This document shows, in pieces, positions 1-7,243 of a stretch of DNA of 40,073 nucleotides; position 1 is the stretch's first letter; each line of letters begins with the position of its first letter. The DNA is from an uncultured Bacteroidota bacterium (GTDB lineage: Bacteria > Bacteroidota > Bacteroidia > Chitinophagales > Chitinophagaceae). A program made the position numbers and the translations under genes. A model generated the notes under the pieces. The model saw only the letters and a list, made by a program, of their open reading frames with translations, ran no database searches and had not been told where the DNA came from. The stretch lies in the NCBI GenBank assembly GCA_903882805.1, contig CAIRYK010000092.1, forward strand, positions 1-40,073, given 5' to 3'.

Positions 1-122
1 ATGGTACATTCAACGGCGAACCACAGGATCTGGGCACCTACTTCTACACCATAGTAGTAGCCCGTCCGGGTGGCGATGGCCAAAACATAACGTATAAAGG
101 TCAGGTGACACTGATAAGGTAA
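1..122 (+). CDS. C-terminal end of a secreted protein with gliding-motility (type B) sorting domain (partial)
   Basis: Only the last 39 codons are in the window, read in the frame starting at base 3 and ending at TAA 120-122. The visible peptide has the pattern G-T-F-N-G-E-P-Q-D-L-G-T-Y-F-Y, then a Gly-rich turn, then K-G-Q-V-T-L-I-R at the very end. This is the final beta-strand region of the CHU_C / gliding-motility-associated C-terminal domain, which directs export through the type IX secretion system in Bacteroidota. The two larger adhesins downstream end in the same way (G-N-V-T-L-L/I-R). The 5' part lies outside the window, so the passenger domains are unknown. A clear terminator follows 26 bases after the stop. 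Confidence 0.75.
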   Translation, partial: GTFNGEPQDLGTYFYTIVVARPGGDGQNITYKGQVTLIR

Positions 123-147
123 CCTGAAAATGTAACCTAATAATCAT

Positions 148-183
148 CAATCCCTCGCCCTAAAGGCGGGGGATTGGTTTTAT
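148..183 (+). terminator. Rho-independent terminator of the partial upstream gene
   Basis: A 12-bp stem pairs bases 148-159 with 165-176 (one G-U pair) around the loop CTAAA. A T-rich run follows from 178. It sits directly behind the stop codon at 122. Confidence 0.8.
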
Positions 184-353
184 ATACCAGTATATTAAGT
201 AGAATAAGCGTCACATCCGCAATTTTCAGGATCATCTATCGCTTATTTCGAATGGGTATATATTATTGGCATATCCGCAAATGAATTGTCAGAGAATAAT
301 AAAATAAGATTTTGGGAATTCGGCTGAGCTCATTTGCTTTAACTTCGTATGAC

Positions 354-367
354 ATCCAATATTGGAT
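354..367. promoter_or_regulatory. 14-bp perfect palindrome upstream of the response regulator
   Basis: The sequence ATCCAATATTGGAT is a perfect palindrome lying 40 bases before the regulator start at 408. Its place fits an operator or autoregulatory site, but this is inference. No full Bacteroidota promoter could be matched next to it. Confidence 0.3.
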
Positions 368-407
368 ATTTTGTGAGTAAAACTACATTTCTGCTACTAT
401 GATGCAC

Positions 408-1085
408 ATGAATATTCTGCTTGTGGAGGATGAGCCAAGCATAGCAAATATGATAAATAAGGGATTGACAGAGGCAGGACATGAAGTAAGTATTGCTCCC
501 GATGGAAATATAGGCTATCAGATGGCAATGAGTCATAGCTATGATTTGTATATAATAGATATCATGTTGCCCGGTATCAATGGTTTGGAGCTATGCCGAA
601 TGTTGCGAAAAGTAAAAGATAGTCAACCTATACTTATGTTATCGGCATTGGGCACAACGGATAATATAATTACAGGGCTTGATACAGGAGCCGACGACTA
701 TTTGGTGAAGCCATTTAAGTTTGCTGAATTGCTTGCACGCATAAGGGCTATAGCGCGCAGGCGGAAAGGAATAGTTGCCGATGAGAATAAGTTGCGAATA
801 GCCGATTTAGAGATAGATCTTGATGCAAGAGTTGTGAAAAGGAATAATATAGAAGTGTCGCTGACATCTACGGAGTACCGCATGCTGGAGTATTTTATGA
901 AAAATCAACGTAAAGTGATATCCCGAATGGATTTGCTGGAGCATGTGTGGGGTGTTGACTTTAATATGGCAACAAACGTTGTTGATGTGTATGTAAATTA
1001 CCTGAGGAAGAAGATTGATAAAGATTTTGACAGTAAATTGATTCATACGGTAATAGGTATGGGATATATAATGAAAAGTGCATAA
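408..1085 (+). CDS. OmpR/PhoB-family response regulator
   Basis: DNA-binding response regulator of a two-component system. It has an N-terminal receiver domain (about residues 1-117) with the acidic pocket in L-L-V-E-D-E, the phosphoacceptor Asp in Y-I-I-D-I-M-L-P, and the conserved Lys in L-V-K-P-F. A C-terminal winged helix (about 128-222) has the usual S-T-E-Y-R-M-L-E and V-D-V-Y-V-N-Y-L-R-K-K-I signatures. The length, 225 aa, is normal for the family. ATG codons at 399 and 402 are also in frame. I chose 408 because M-N-I-L-L-V-E-D-E is the usual start of such proteins. The kinase gene begins 3 bases after the stop, so the two are surely co-transcribed. The target genes are unknown; phased repeats before the UspA-like gene make that gene a candidate. 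Confidence 0.93.
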   Translation: MNILLVEDEPSIANMINKGLTEAGHEVSIAPDGNIGYQMAMSHSYDLYIIDIMLPGINGLELCRMLRKVKDSQPILMLSALGTTDNIITGLDTGADDYLVKPFKFAELLARIRAIARRRKGIVADENKLRIADLEIDLDARVVKRNNIEVSLTSTEYRMLEYFMKNQRKVISRMDLLEHVWGVDFNMATNVVDVYVNYLRKKIDKDFDSKLIHTVIGMGYIMKSA

Positions 1086-1088
1086 GCA

Positions 1089-2465
1089 ATGACTATACAG
1101 CATAAAACTGCGCTTACATTTACCAGTATTACTGCATCTATACTAATAGCGTTGAGTAGTATAGCCTATTTTTATATGAATATGTTTGCGTTTCAGGATT
1201 TTTATAAACGTCTGGAGATCAGAGGGCTGATGACAGCAAAATCGGAGCTGGAGCACAACAGCGCTAATATCAGAGAAGTTTATACCGAGATAAGAGAGCG
1301 ACATTTGGAACCTCTACCTGGTGAAAGAGAGTTTTTCTTCCCTAAGGATAGTTTGTCAGGATTTATTAAATCGGGCGCTTTGGTAGGGTTGACCGATATC
1401 TTTTACAACAAGCTTACTATGAATAAGCTGGCTACCTACAGAATTGGCAATTATTTTTATACAGGTTTGTTATACCGGAATGGTTCAAAGTATTATGTGT
1501 CGATTGTATGCGCACAAAGTGATGACAGTATCAGATATGCACGTAAATTAAAATTGATACTTGGGGTATGTTGTTTGATAGGTGTTGTTATTGCTTATAC
1601 TGCAGGTTTGTTTTTTTCCCGACATGCATTCAAGCCAGTGCGGGATTTGATAGACAGAGTGAAAACAATAAGTGTTGAGAACTTGCATCGTAGATTAGAT
1701 AATCCGGGTGGAGAAGATGAAATAACCGAACTAACCGGCACATTTAATGAGATGTTGAGCCGCCTTGAAACTGCATTTGAGACACAGAACAATTTTGTAA
1801 GTAATGCATCTCATGAATTAAGAACACCACTTACAACAATATATGGGGAAGCAGAATTGGCATTGTCTCGGCCAAGAACACAAGAACAGTATGTACAATC
1901 ATTGAACATTATTGTCAGTCAGTCGGAGAAGCTACATAAACTTACGGATAGTTTGCTAAGTTTGGCACAGACGGGCTTTGATGGTAAAAAACAAAATTTT
2001 AAGCTTGTTAGGATTGACGAGCTGATATTGGATGTGAAAAATACACTGAACAAAATAATACCGGAGAATAAAATTTTTATAGACTTTGAGCATATTTCAG
2101 CTAACGAAAGCAATAACATTGTGAATGGAAATTTGCAATTATTGAAGCTTGGATTGACCAATGTGATGGAAAATGCCTGTAAATACTCTAACAACAATGT
2201 AGTGTCTGTTAAATTGCTTCAAGTGGAGCAAACATTGCATATAGTAATAATAGATAAGGGCATAGGTATACCTGAATCGGAGATAAGACACATTTATGAT
2301 CCTTTTTTCCGGGCATCGAATACGGGAAAGTACCAGGGATATGGAATAGGATTGCCGCTTACCCGGAATATATTCAGGATACATAAAGGAAGTATTTTTG
2401 TTCATTCTGCAACGAGCATAGGCACCACAGTCACGTTAGTGTTGCCAATAGCGGAACCTGTTTAG
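1089..2465 (+). CDS. HAMP-domain sensor histidine kinase
   Basis: Membrane sensor kinase that would phosphorylate the regulator encoded immediately upstream. The order of parts is: transmembrane helix 1 (about 8-34), a periplasmic sensing segment of about 120 residues without a recognisable fold, transmembrane helix 2 (about 155-177), HAMP (about 178-232), HisKA with the phospho-accepting His242 in S-H-E-L-R-T-P, and a HATPase_c domain. The ATPase domain has its N box around N358-N362, D-K-G-I-G-I (389-394) and G-Y-G-I-G-L-P-L (417-424). All catalytic motifs are present and the length (458 aa) is ordinary, so the protein looks functional. The signal it senses cannot be read from the sequence. 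It resembles CusS/ArlS-like kinases in layout only. Confidence 0.93.
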   Translation: MTIQHKTALTFTSITASILIALSSIAYFYMNMFAFQDFYKRLEIRGLMTAKSELEHNSANIREVYTEIRERHLEPLPGEREFFFPKDSLSGFIKSGALVGLTDIFYNKLTMNKLATYRIGNYFYTGLLYRNGSKYYVSIVCAQSDDSIRYARKLKLILGVCCLIGVVIAYTAGLFFSRHAFKPVRDLIDRVKTISVENLHRRLDNPGGEDEITELTGTFNEMLSRLETAFETQNNFVSNASHELRTPLTTIYGEAELALSRPRTQEQYVQSLNIIVSQSEKLHKLTDSLLSLAQTGFDGKKQNFKLVRIDELILDVKNTLNKIIPENKIFIDFEHISANESNNIVNGNLQLLKLGLTNVMENACKYSNNNVVSVKLLQVEQTLHIVIIDKGIGIPESEIRHIYDPFFRASNTGKYQGYGIGLPLTRNIFRIHKGSIFVHSATSIGTTVTLVLPIAEPV

Positions 2466-2479
2466 TTTTCTCATGCCAT

Positions 2480-2547
2480 TTTAATCTAAGTCTTAGGTAA
2501 TTCTAATTTTCTTCTTAAGTCGCCCTAATATCGGCAGCTCATATTTG
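2480..2547 (+). promoter_or_regulatory. Array of 11-bp-phased direct repeats with a weak -7 box, before the UspA-like gene
   Basis: Related hexamers begin every 11 bases: TTTAAT (2480), TCTTAG (2491), TCTAAT (2502), TCTTAA (2513) and CCTAAT (2524). OmpR/PhoB-type regulators bind direct repeats spaced by about one helical turn, so this fits an operator for such a protein. The element CATATTTG at 2540-2547 differs by one base from the Bacteroidota -7 box TAnnTTTG. The repeats would therefore lie over and upstream of the -33 region, where an activator binds. Confidence 0.45.
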
Positions 2548-2583
2548 TAGTGTAATCAAAATTAGACACTAACAAACTGAGCT

Positions 2584-3060
2584 ATGAAGAATGTGTTGAT
2601 TCCGACCGATTTTACGCTAACCAGCCTGGAGCTTGTTAGTAAAGCAGCGTATGCTTGTTCCGATAAGATGAATGTGTTGCTGTTTCATGCTTTTGACATG
2701 CCTGATAGTACAATTGATGCTATTCATCGTTTAAACCAGCGTTCGCAGAACGAATTTATTACGCACGATATCAGGCAAAGGTGCAGGGGGCTAAAAGTGC
2801 AACATCCTAATATTTGCGAAATAACTTTCAGAATAATGTACGGAAGCACAACTGCGGCATTTTGCAATTTTGCAGAGGCCCATACGGTTGATATGCTCGT
2901 TATAGCCGATGGGCAGCAATTTTCGCCGGCAGTGAGTGATAGTGTGGATTACAGGCGGATGTTTAGAAAGTCGGGAATAGAAACCATGGTTGTAAAAATG
3001 CCTGTACGCAATAACGTGGAATATTGTACTAATTCGGTTGCAGGAGTGTTTTCGGTTTAA
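2584..3060 (+). CDS. UspA-like (universal stress protein family) protein
   Basis: 158-aa cytoplasmic protein that begins M-K-N-V-L-I-P-T-D-F, the first beta-strand and nucleotide-side loop typical of universal stress proteins. The segment V-D-M-L-V-I-A-D-G is the fourth strand, and G-I-E-T-M-V-V-K-M-P is the closing strand where family members have the xPVLVVP ending. The ATP-binding signature G-x2-G-x9-G-S/T, expected after the fourth strand, is not recognisable, so it may be a non-ATP-binding member. It is one domain long, against tandem domains in many Bacteroidota members. It lies 118 bases behind the kinase gene, preceded by phased repeats, which suggests control by that two-component system (inference). 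Confidence 0.75.
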   Translation: MKNVLIPTDFTLTSLELVSKAAYACSDKMNVLLFHAFDMPDSTIDAIHRLNQRSQNEFITHDIRQRCRGLKVQHPNICEITFRIMYGSTTAAFCNFAEAHTVDMLVIADGQQFSPAVSDSVDYRRMFRKSGIETMVVKMPVRNNVEYCTNSVAGVFSV

Positions 3061-3227
3061 TCAGTTGCAGGTGTCATAAATTGTTTTATGAAATGGCCAG
3101 TAATACTTGGCGGTAATAGAGGTAAAAAACCAAGACTTGAAGCATGCGGCACATTGGTCTTGTAACAATTCAGGAAATGGTGCATGCCATTAGCGCAACA
3201 AAATTTTAAGACTGTGTGTTGGAAATA
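3061..3227. other. Gap after the UspA-like gene, no gene seen
   Basis: No convincing reading frame is present. Small AT-rich hairpins occur: CATAAA with TTTATG at about 3075-3090, CTTGG 3106-3110 with CCAAG 3130-3134, and CAAGAC 3131-3136 with GTCTTG 3157-3162. They could be part of a 3' untranslated region or of a longer RNA reaching the terminator at 3345. Confidence 0.3.
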
Positions 3228-3345
3228 GTATATGCGGTAATTGCTTGTTAGGCACAGCGACCTAATGTGGTGGGAAGCTGTGAAGTGTTAGCGCCGCATA
3301 TTCTTTTTGTGGTAACGGGTGATGGGCAACCATCCCCGTTTTTTT
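3228..3345 (+). ncRNA. Candidate structured RNA (closing stem, inner hairpin with possible pseudoknot, own terminator)
   Basis: An 8-bp perfect closing stem pairs 3230-3237 with 3294-3301 (ATATGCGG with CCGCATAT). Inside it, GTTAGG 3247-3252 pairs with CCTAAT 3261-3266. The loop of that hairpin, CACAGC 3253-3258, is perfectly complementary to GCTGTG 3277-3282, so the parts can form a pseudoknot or two alternative folds. A GNRA-type terminator hairpin with a T run ends the unit at 3345. I compared it mentally with TPP, cobalamin, SAM-I, GEMM, SRP, 6S and tmRNA signatures and found no match. It may be a small RNA, a 3'-UTR-derived RNA, or a cis-regulatory leader. The RNA nature is inference from structure alone. 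Confidence 0.4.
3314..3345 (+). terminator. Rho-independent terminator with GCAA tetraloop
   Basis: AACGGG 3314-3319 pairs with CCCGTT 3335-3340, and GATGG 3321-3325 pairs with CCATC 3330-3334. The loop is GCAA and a single T is bulged. The stem runs into a T tract to 3345. It lies over 200 bases before the next gene and about 250 after the previous stop, so it ends an RNA that is not simply the UspA-like message. Confidence 0.8.
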
Positions 3346-3451
3346 GTGAATTGTATATGATCACAAAATTATTTTCAAATACCCATCCTATTTAGTATTT
3401 TTCCCTGTCTTTTAGTATTACTACTTGTGTAAGAAAATAGCAAGAATTTTG

Positions 3452-3459
3452 TATGTTTG
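3452..3459 (+). promoter_or_regulatory. Bacteroidota -7 box before the first large adhesin gene
   Basis: TATGTTTG matches the TAnnTTTG consensus. It lies in a stretch (TTTTGTATGTTTGTTAAA) that recurs exactly before the paralogous gene at 10638. A -33 TTTG at the usual distance is not seen here; the nearest TTG is 24 bases upstream. The predicted untranslated leader is about 95 bases. Confidence 0.45.
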
Positions 3460-3560
3460 TTAAACAAGATGTTTTGTGTTGATGTTTCTCAACATTTTTA
3501 CTAATTATCTGGCTTATCTGGTTTTTTAAGCTTATTTTAAGTGTTGGTTTTTAATAAACA

Positions 3561-6500
3561 ATGCGTATGAAGAAAATATATTTATTTTTAGCTTGCTTGG
3601 GTTTGCTTAGCGCAAGCGGTAATATCGCTTTTGGTCAGATTGTAGGCGCAAATGTATTTATGCAGGGGCAATGGCTTGAGGCAGGCGTTACCGCAAATGG
3701 TTCGTGGGGTAGTCCTGCTGGTTCGGCCCCTCCGGGTTATCATTCTCGAAGTACAGGGATAGATTTTTCTTACGATGCAGGTCATGACGGCTGGACTGTG
3801 GGCGCCGACCCATGGTATGGGGCTTACTTTATGCCAGGCACGCCGTTTGATGGCTGGTCTATGCAAGTGAATGGCGCGCAGAGTAATGCATACTATACGG
3901 ATGGCGGATTTTACAATTTTCCCGGCGCTACGCTAACTGGTTCTGTAACAGGTTATTCAAATACCGGCGGCATTATTAGCGGTATATGGTCGGGTACGGC
4001 GGGTCCGGGCGGAGCGCTGCAAATAAAAACAACGAACAGGCTGGATACGTTTGCATCGTGGCTGGTTGTAACAACTGTATTTAAAAATACCAGCGCTGCC
4101 GACATGCCCGGAGTATATTATTTTGCTTCTGGCGACCCGGACAATGATGTGTTGCTGCCAGGGGGTAGCTTCCCAACCAATAACCATATTTCTTACCAGA
4201 ATGATGCAGATCACAGATCAGAAGTGAATGCGAGACCTCCGACGTTGCGTCAGGATGCATTTTCCGGATTGTGTACAAAAGACATACGCGCGAAGGCAAT
4301 GATATATCAATCATGGCCTCCGCCCAGAGTTCCGGGAAACAGCCTTGATTTGGTGTATGCACAGACAGCTACAGGTATGGGCGGCACTTACTACGATCTT
4401 TATCATACTACGTTCAGTCAGGATATCGCCTTTGGTCTGATCTATAACATAGGCACAATACGCGCCGGCGACAGCGCTATTATTTCATTTGCGTGGATAT
4501 TCAGCGATACTACTGGTATTGACAGTGCATTTCCTGAACCATTGCTTGTAGTGAATGGAGTGCCAAAGCCGCCATCAGGCCCGGCGCCAGCGCCAACGTA
4601 CGATACTTTCAATTCATGCGAGTTTCCGGGCGTAGGCACATTGCCGGTAGATGTTAAGTATGCCGGTGACAAATGCTGGAGCTGGAGTAAATGGACATGG
4701 GAGCCATCGACTGCGCTTTCTTCAACTACAGGCACTTACAATACCATTAACATAGCTGGTCTATCAGGACCAACAACGTATACCATAACGGGTACAGATA
4801 GCGCAACGGGAATGTTCTCGGGCGCTCACAGGATATTTTATCTTACCGTATTGCCCTGTTTTCATGCTACCAACAATGGCCCGATTTGCTTGAACGATAC
4901 TCTAAAGCTTGTGGCTCACGGCGACTCAACAGGCGCAACTTACTTGTGGTACGGACCATCGGGCTTCACAAGTACCGATCAAATCACCTTTAGAGCCCCA
5001 CCGCTTACAATGGCAGATACCGGTATTTATTATGTAATAAAAACCGTGGGCACAGATGTGGATACTGTAAGTACGCGTGTAATACTGAAACCGCTACCGG
5101 TAGTTACGGCAAGCAGTAATGCGCCTATATGCTCGGGAAATACATTGCTATTATCGGCTACGCTGTTTACAACAGGAGTGTCGTTCAACTGGACGGGACC
5201 TTTAAGTTTCTTGAGTACCCTCCAAAATCCATCTATCAGTCCGGCTCATGTTACCAACTCTGGTAACTACAAGGTGGTGACGCGACTGAATGGCTGTATG
5301 GATAGCTCTACAATATTTGTGCGAATTGACTCCACACCAGCGCAACCAACAATAGGTACGAATGCGCCTATATGTTCGGAGCGCGATACGCTGAGGCTGA
5401 CATCGGCCGACGCTACGGCGGGCGTAAGGTTTAGCTGGGCTGGTCCGGGTTCGTTTACTTCGTTGTTGCAAAACCCAATCATATATCCCGATGTGCCTGT
5501 AACGGCAAGCGGCGTGTATACTGTTACAGCAACGTTGGGGCCATGTAGCAATTCAAATACTATAAATGTGTTGATTAAACCAACGCCAGCCTTGCCGGTA
5601 TTGGGTAGCAATGCGCCTCTATGCTCGGGCAATGCCTTATTGCTGACCGCTACAAGCCTTGCAGGATCGACCTACAGCTGGATAGGACCTAACTCTTTTG
5701 TGTCGGGCGTACAGAACCCCATTATTTTCCCGGCAACTATTGCAGCAACCGGTACTTATTCTGTTGCGGCTACGCTAAACGGTTGTACATCGGATACTTC
5801 TACACTTGAGGTAGTTGTTGATAGCAACGTTGTTGCCGACTTTAGTTTCGATATTCACTTGGGTTGTAAATCAGATACCGTATTTTTTACCAATAATTCG
5901 GTAGCCGCAAGTTCTTTCACTTGGTTGTTTGGCGATGGTTATTCATCTATAGAGGTGAACCCTAAACACATCTATGTATTGCAAAACGACGACAGTGTGA
6001 AGCTCTACTCAAGTTCAGGCTCTTGTATAGATAGTATTACGAAATTGGTAAGTCATTTGCACCCACTGCGCGCTGCTTTCTCGGTAGATACTAATTTGAT
6101 ATGTCAGGGCGGAACAGTTGCCTTCACCGACTCATCTGTAGGTACAGGCGGCCCAACAATAGTGTGGCATTTTGGCGACGACCAATATACCAATGGCGTT
6201 AATCCTGTGCATACTTATCCGCATACCGGTATTTACAAGGCGTTCCAGATAATTACCGACTATGTACCTTGTAGCGATACAGCATACAGAATAATAAACG
6301 TGGATACAATAAGCCCTATACGTATGCTGATGACCGATACAGTATTGTGTCGCGGAACTTATGTGACGTTCAATGGGCTGTTTGCAGCAATTGGCAATAC
6401 CGGCGTAACCTGGGATTTTGGCAACGGAACCATTATTAAGAACATCAACCCGATAAAGTATTCCTACGACGTGCCTGGAACCTACACAGTAAATGTGAAG

Positions 6501-7061
6501 GCTGATTACAGAGTATGCCCCGATACAAGCATAAGCAGGGTGATAAATGTAATGCCACAGCCAAGTATAAACATAGGTAATGATACAGGTATATGCAAGG
6601 GCGGAGTGCCAATAGTGCTGAAGGACAAAATAAATGCCGGCAATCCGAAGGCAAGATGGGAATGGAGCACAGGCGCTAAAACACCAAGTATAAGCGTAAC
6701 CACTCCGGGTGAGTATAGCGTAACGGTGAGAATAGACGGCTGCTATACACAAACCACGCTGAAAGTAGTGGAAGACTGCTACCTGAACGTGCCCAATGTG
6801 TTTAGCCCGAACGACGACGGTATCAACGATTATTTTAACCCACGCTACTTGCTGACCAATGGACTGACCAGCTTCACTATGCAGATTTTCAACAGATGGG
6901 GTCAGTTGATATTTGAAACCAGCGCACTGGAAGGACGCGGATGGGATGGTAAATTCAACGGCGTACAACAACCCGAAGGTGTGTTTGTATACGTGATAGA
7001 TGCAACTTTTAAAGATGGACAGAAAGAACACCATCAGGGTAATGTAACATTGCTGAGATAA
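3561..7061 (+). CDS. Large secreted Ig-like/PKD-repeat protein with type B (CHU_C) sorting domain
   Basis: 1166-aa surface or secreted protein, probably an adhesin; its ligand is unknown. A signal peptide ends near residue 25 (A-F-G-Q). An N-terminal module (about 26-430) is shared with the proteins at 10638 and 14615 and includes a D-P-D-N-D acidic motif. Four Ig-like repeats follow (about 432-770), each with N-A-P-I-C-S-G, W-x-G-P and Q-N-P motifs. Three PKD domains come next (about 770-1010, F-G-D-G/D-D and H-x-Y motifs), then another Ig-like unit. The end is a canonical gliding-motility C-terminal domain (about 1077-1166) with N-V-F-S-P-N-D-D-G-I-N-D and a final N-V-T-L-L-R. That tail marks export by the type IX system. 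ATG 3567 is an alternative start. Of the four large proteins in this row, it is the only one with PKD domains and the classical sorting motif. Confidence 0.88.
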   Translation: MRMKKIYLFLACLGLLSASGNIAFGQIVGANVFMQGQWLEAGVTANGSWGSPAGSAPPGYHSRSTGIDFSYDAGHDGWTVGADPWYGAYFMPGTPFDGWSMQVNGAQSNAYYTDGGFYNFPGATLTGSVTGYSNTGGIISGIWSGTAGPGGALQIKTTNRLDTFASWLVVTTVFKNTSAADMPGVYYFASGDPDNDVLLPGGSFPTNNHISYQNDADHRSEVNARPPTLRQDAFSGLCTKDIRAKAMIYQSWPPPRVPGNSLDLVYAQTATGMGGTYYDLYHTTFSQDIAFGLIYNIGTIRAGDSAIISFAWIFSDTTGIDSAFPEPLLVVNGVPKPPSGPAPAPTYDTFNSCEFPGVGTLPVDVKYAGDKCWSWSKWTWEPSTALSSTTGTYNTINIAGLSGPTTYTITGTDSATGMFSGAHRIFYLTVLPCFHATNNGPICLNDTLKLVAHGDSTGATYLWYGPSGFTSTDQITFRAPPLTMADTGIYYVIKTVGTDVDTVSTRVILKPLPVVTASSNAPICSGNTLLLSATLFTTGVSFNWTGPLSFLSTLQNPSISPAHVTNSGNYKVVTRLNGCMDSSTIFVRIDSTPAQPTIGTNAPICSERDTLRLTSADATAGVRFSWAGPGSFTSLLQNPIIYPDVPVTASGVYTVTATLGPCSNSNTINVLIKPTPALPVLGSNAPLCSGNALLLTATSLAGSTYSWIGPNSFVSGVQNPIIFPATIAATGTYSVAATLNGCTSDTSTLEVVVDSNVVADFSFDIHLGCKSDTVFFTNNSVAASSFTWLFGDGYSSIEVNPKHIYVLQNDDSVKLYSSSGSCIDSITKLVSHLHPLRAAFSVDTNLICQGGTVAFTDSSVGTGGPTIVWHFGDDQYTNGVNPVHTYPHTGIYKAFQIITDYVPCSDTAYRIINVDTISPIRMLMTDTVLCRGTYVTFNGLFAAIGNTGVTWDFGNGTIIKNINPIKYSYDVPGTYTVNVKADYRVCPDTSISRVINVMPQPSINIGNDTGICKGGVPIVLKDKINAGNPKARWEWSTGAKTPSISVTTPGEYSVTVRIDGCYTQTTLKVVEDCYLNVPNVFSPNDDGINDYFNPRYLLTNGLTSFTMQIFNRWGQLIFETSALEGRGWDGKFNGVQQPEGVFVYVIDATFKDGQKEHHQGNVTLLR

Positions 7062-7085
7062 TGAATGCCGATATAGCATAACGAC

Positions 7086-7129
7086 AAAGGGAAAAGCTAC
7101 ACTGCAATGCAGGTGGCTTTTCCCTTTTT
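7086..7129 (+). terminator. Strong rho-independent terminator
   Basis: AAAGGGAAAAGC 7086-7097 pairs with GCTTTTCCCTTT 7116-7127. A small inner hairpin (CTGC/GCAG) lies between the arms and a T run follows. It sits 25 bases behind the stop of the adhesin gene. Confidence 0.88.
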
Positions 7130-7243
7130 GAATAGCGCTGGCCACCGGAAGTAATAAAATGCCAAAGTGCGAGAAAGATGATTGACGTGGGAATGATGTG
7201 GCGATGTTAAGTATTGTTTGGAGTGAGGTAAATAGGTAAGAAT

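Noticed and set aside
354..367. Palindrome as a certain binding site of the response regulator
   Set aside because: OmpR-type proteins usually bind direct repeats, as seen at 2480-2529, not a single short palindrome. It is kept only as a low-confidence regulatory site.
3228..3345. Identification of the structured RNA as SRP RNA, 6S RNA, tmRNA, cobalamin or TPP riboswitch
   Set aside because: The conserved core motifs of these families that I know (for example the SRP tetraloop domain, the tmRNA tRNA-like ends, the cobalamin box, the TPP CUGAGA) are not present. The RNA is therefore left unnamed.
3478..3498. Hairpin GTTGA/TCAAC with ATTTTT as an attenuator before the 3561 gene
   Set aside because: Only five base pairs, AT-rich, and not conserved before the paralogous gene at 10638.
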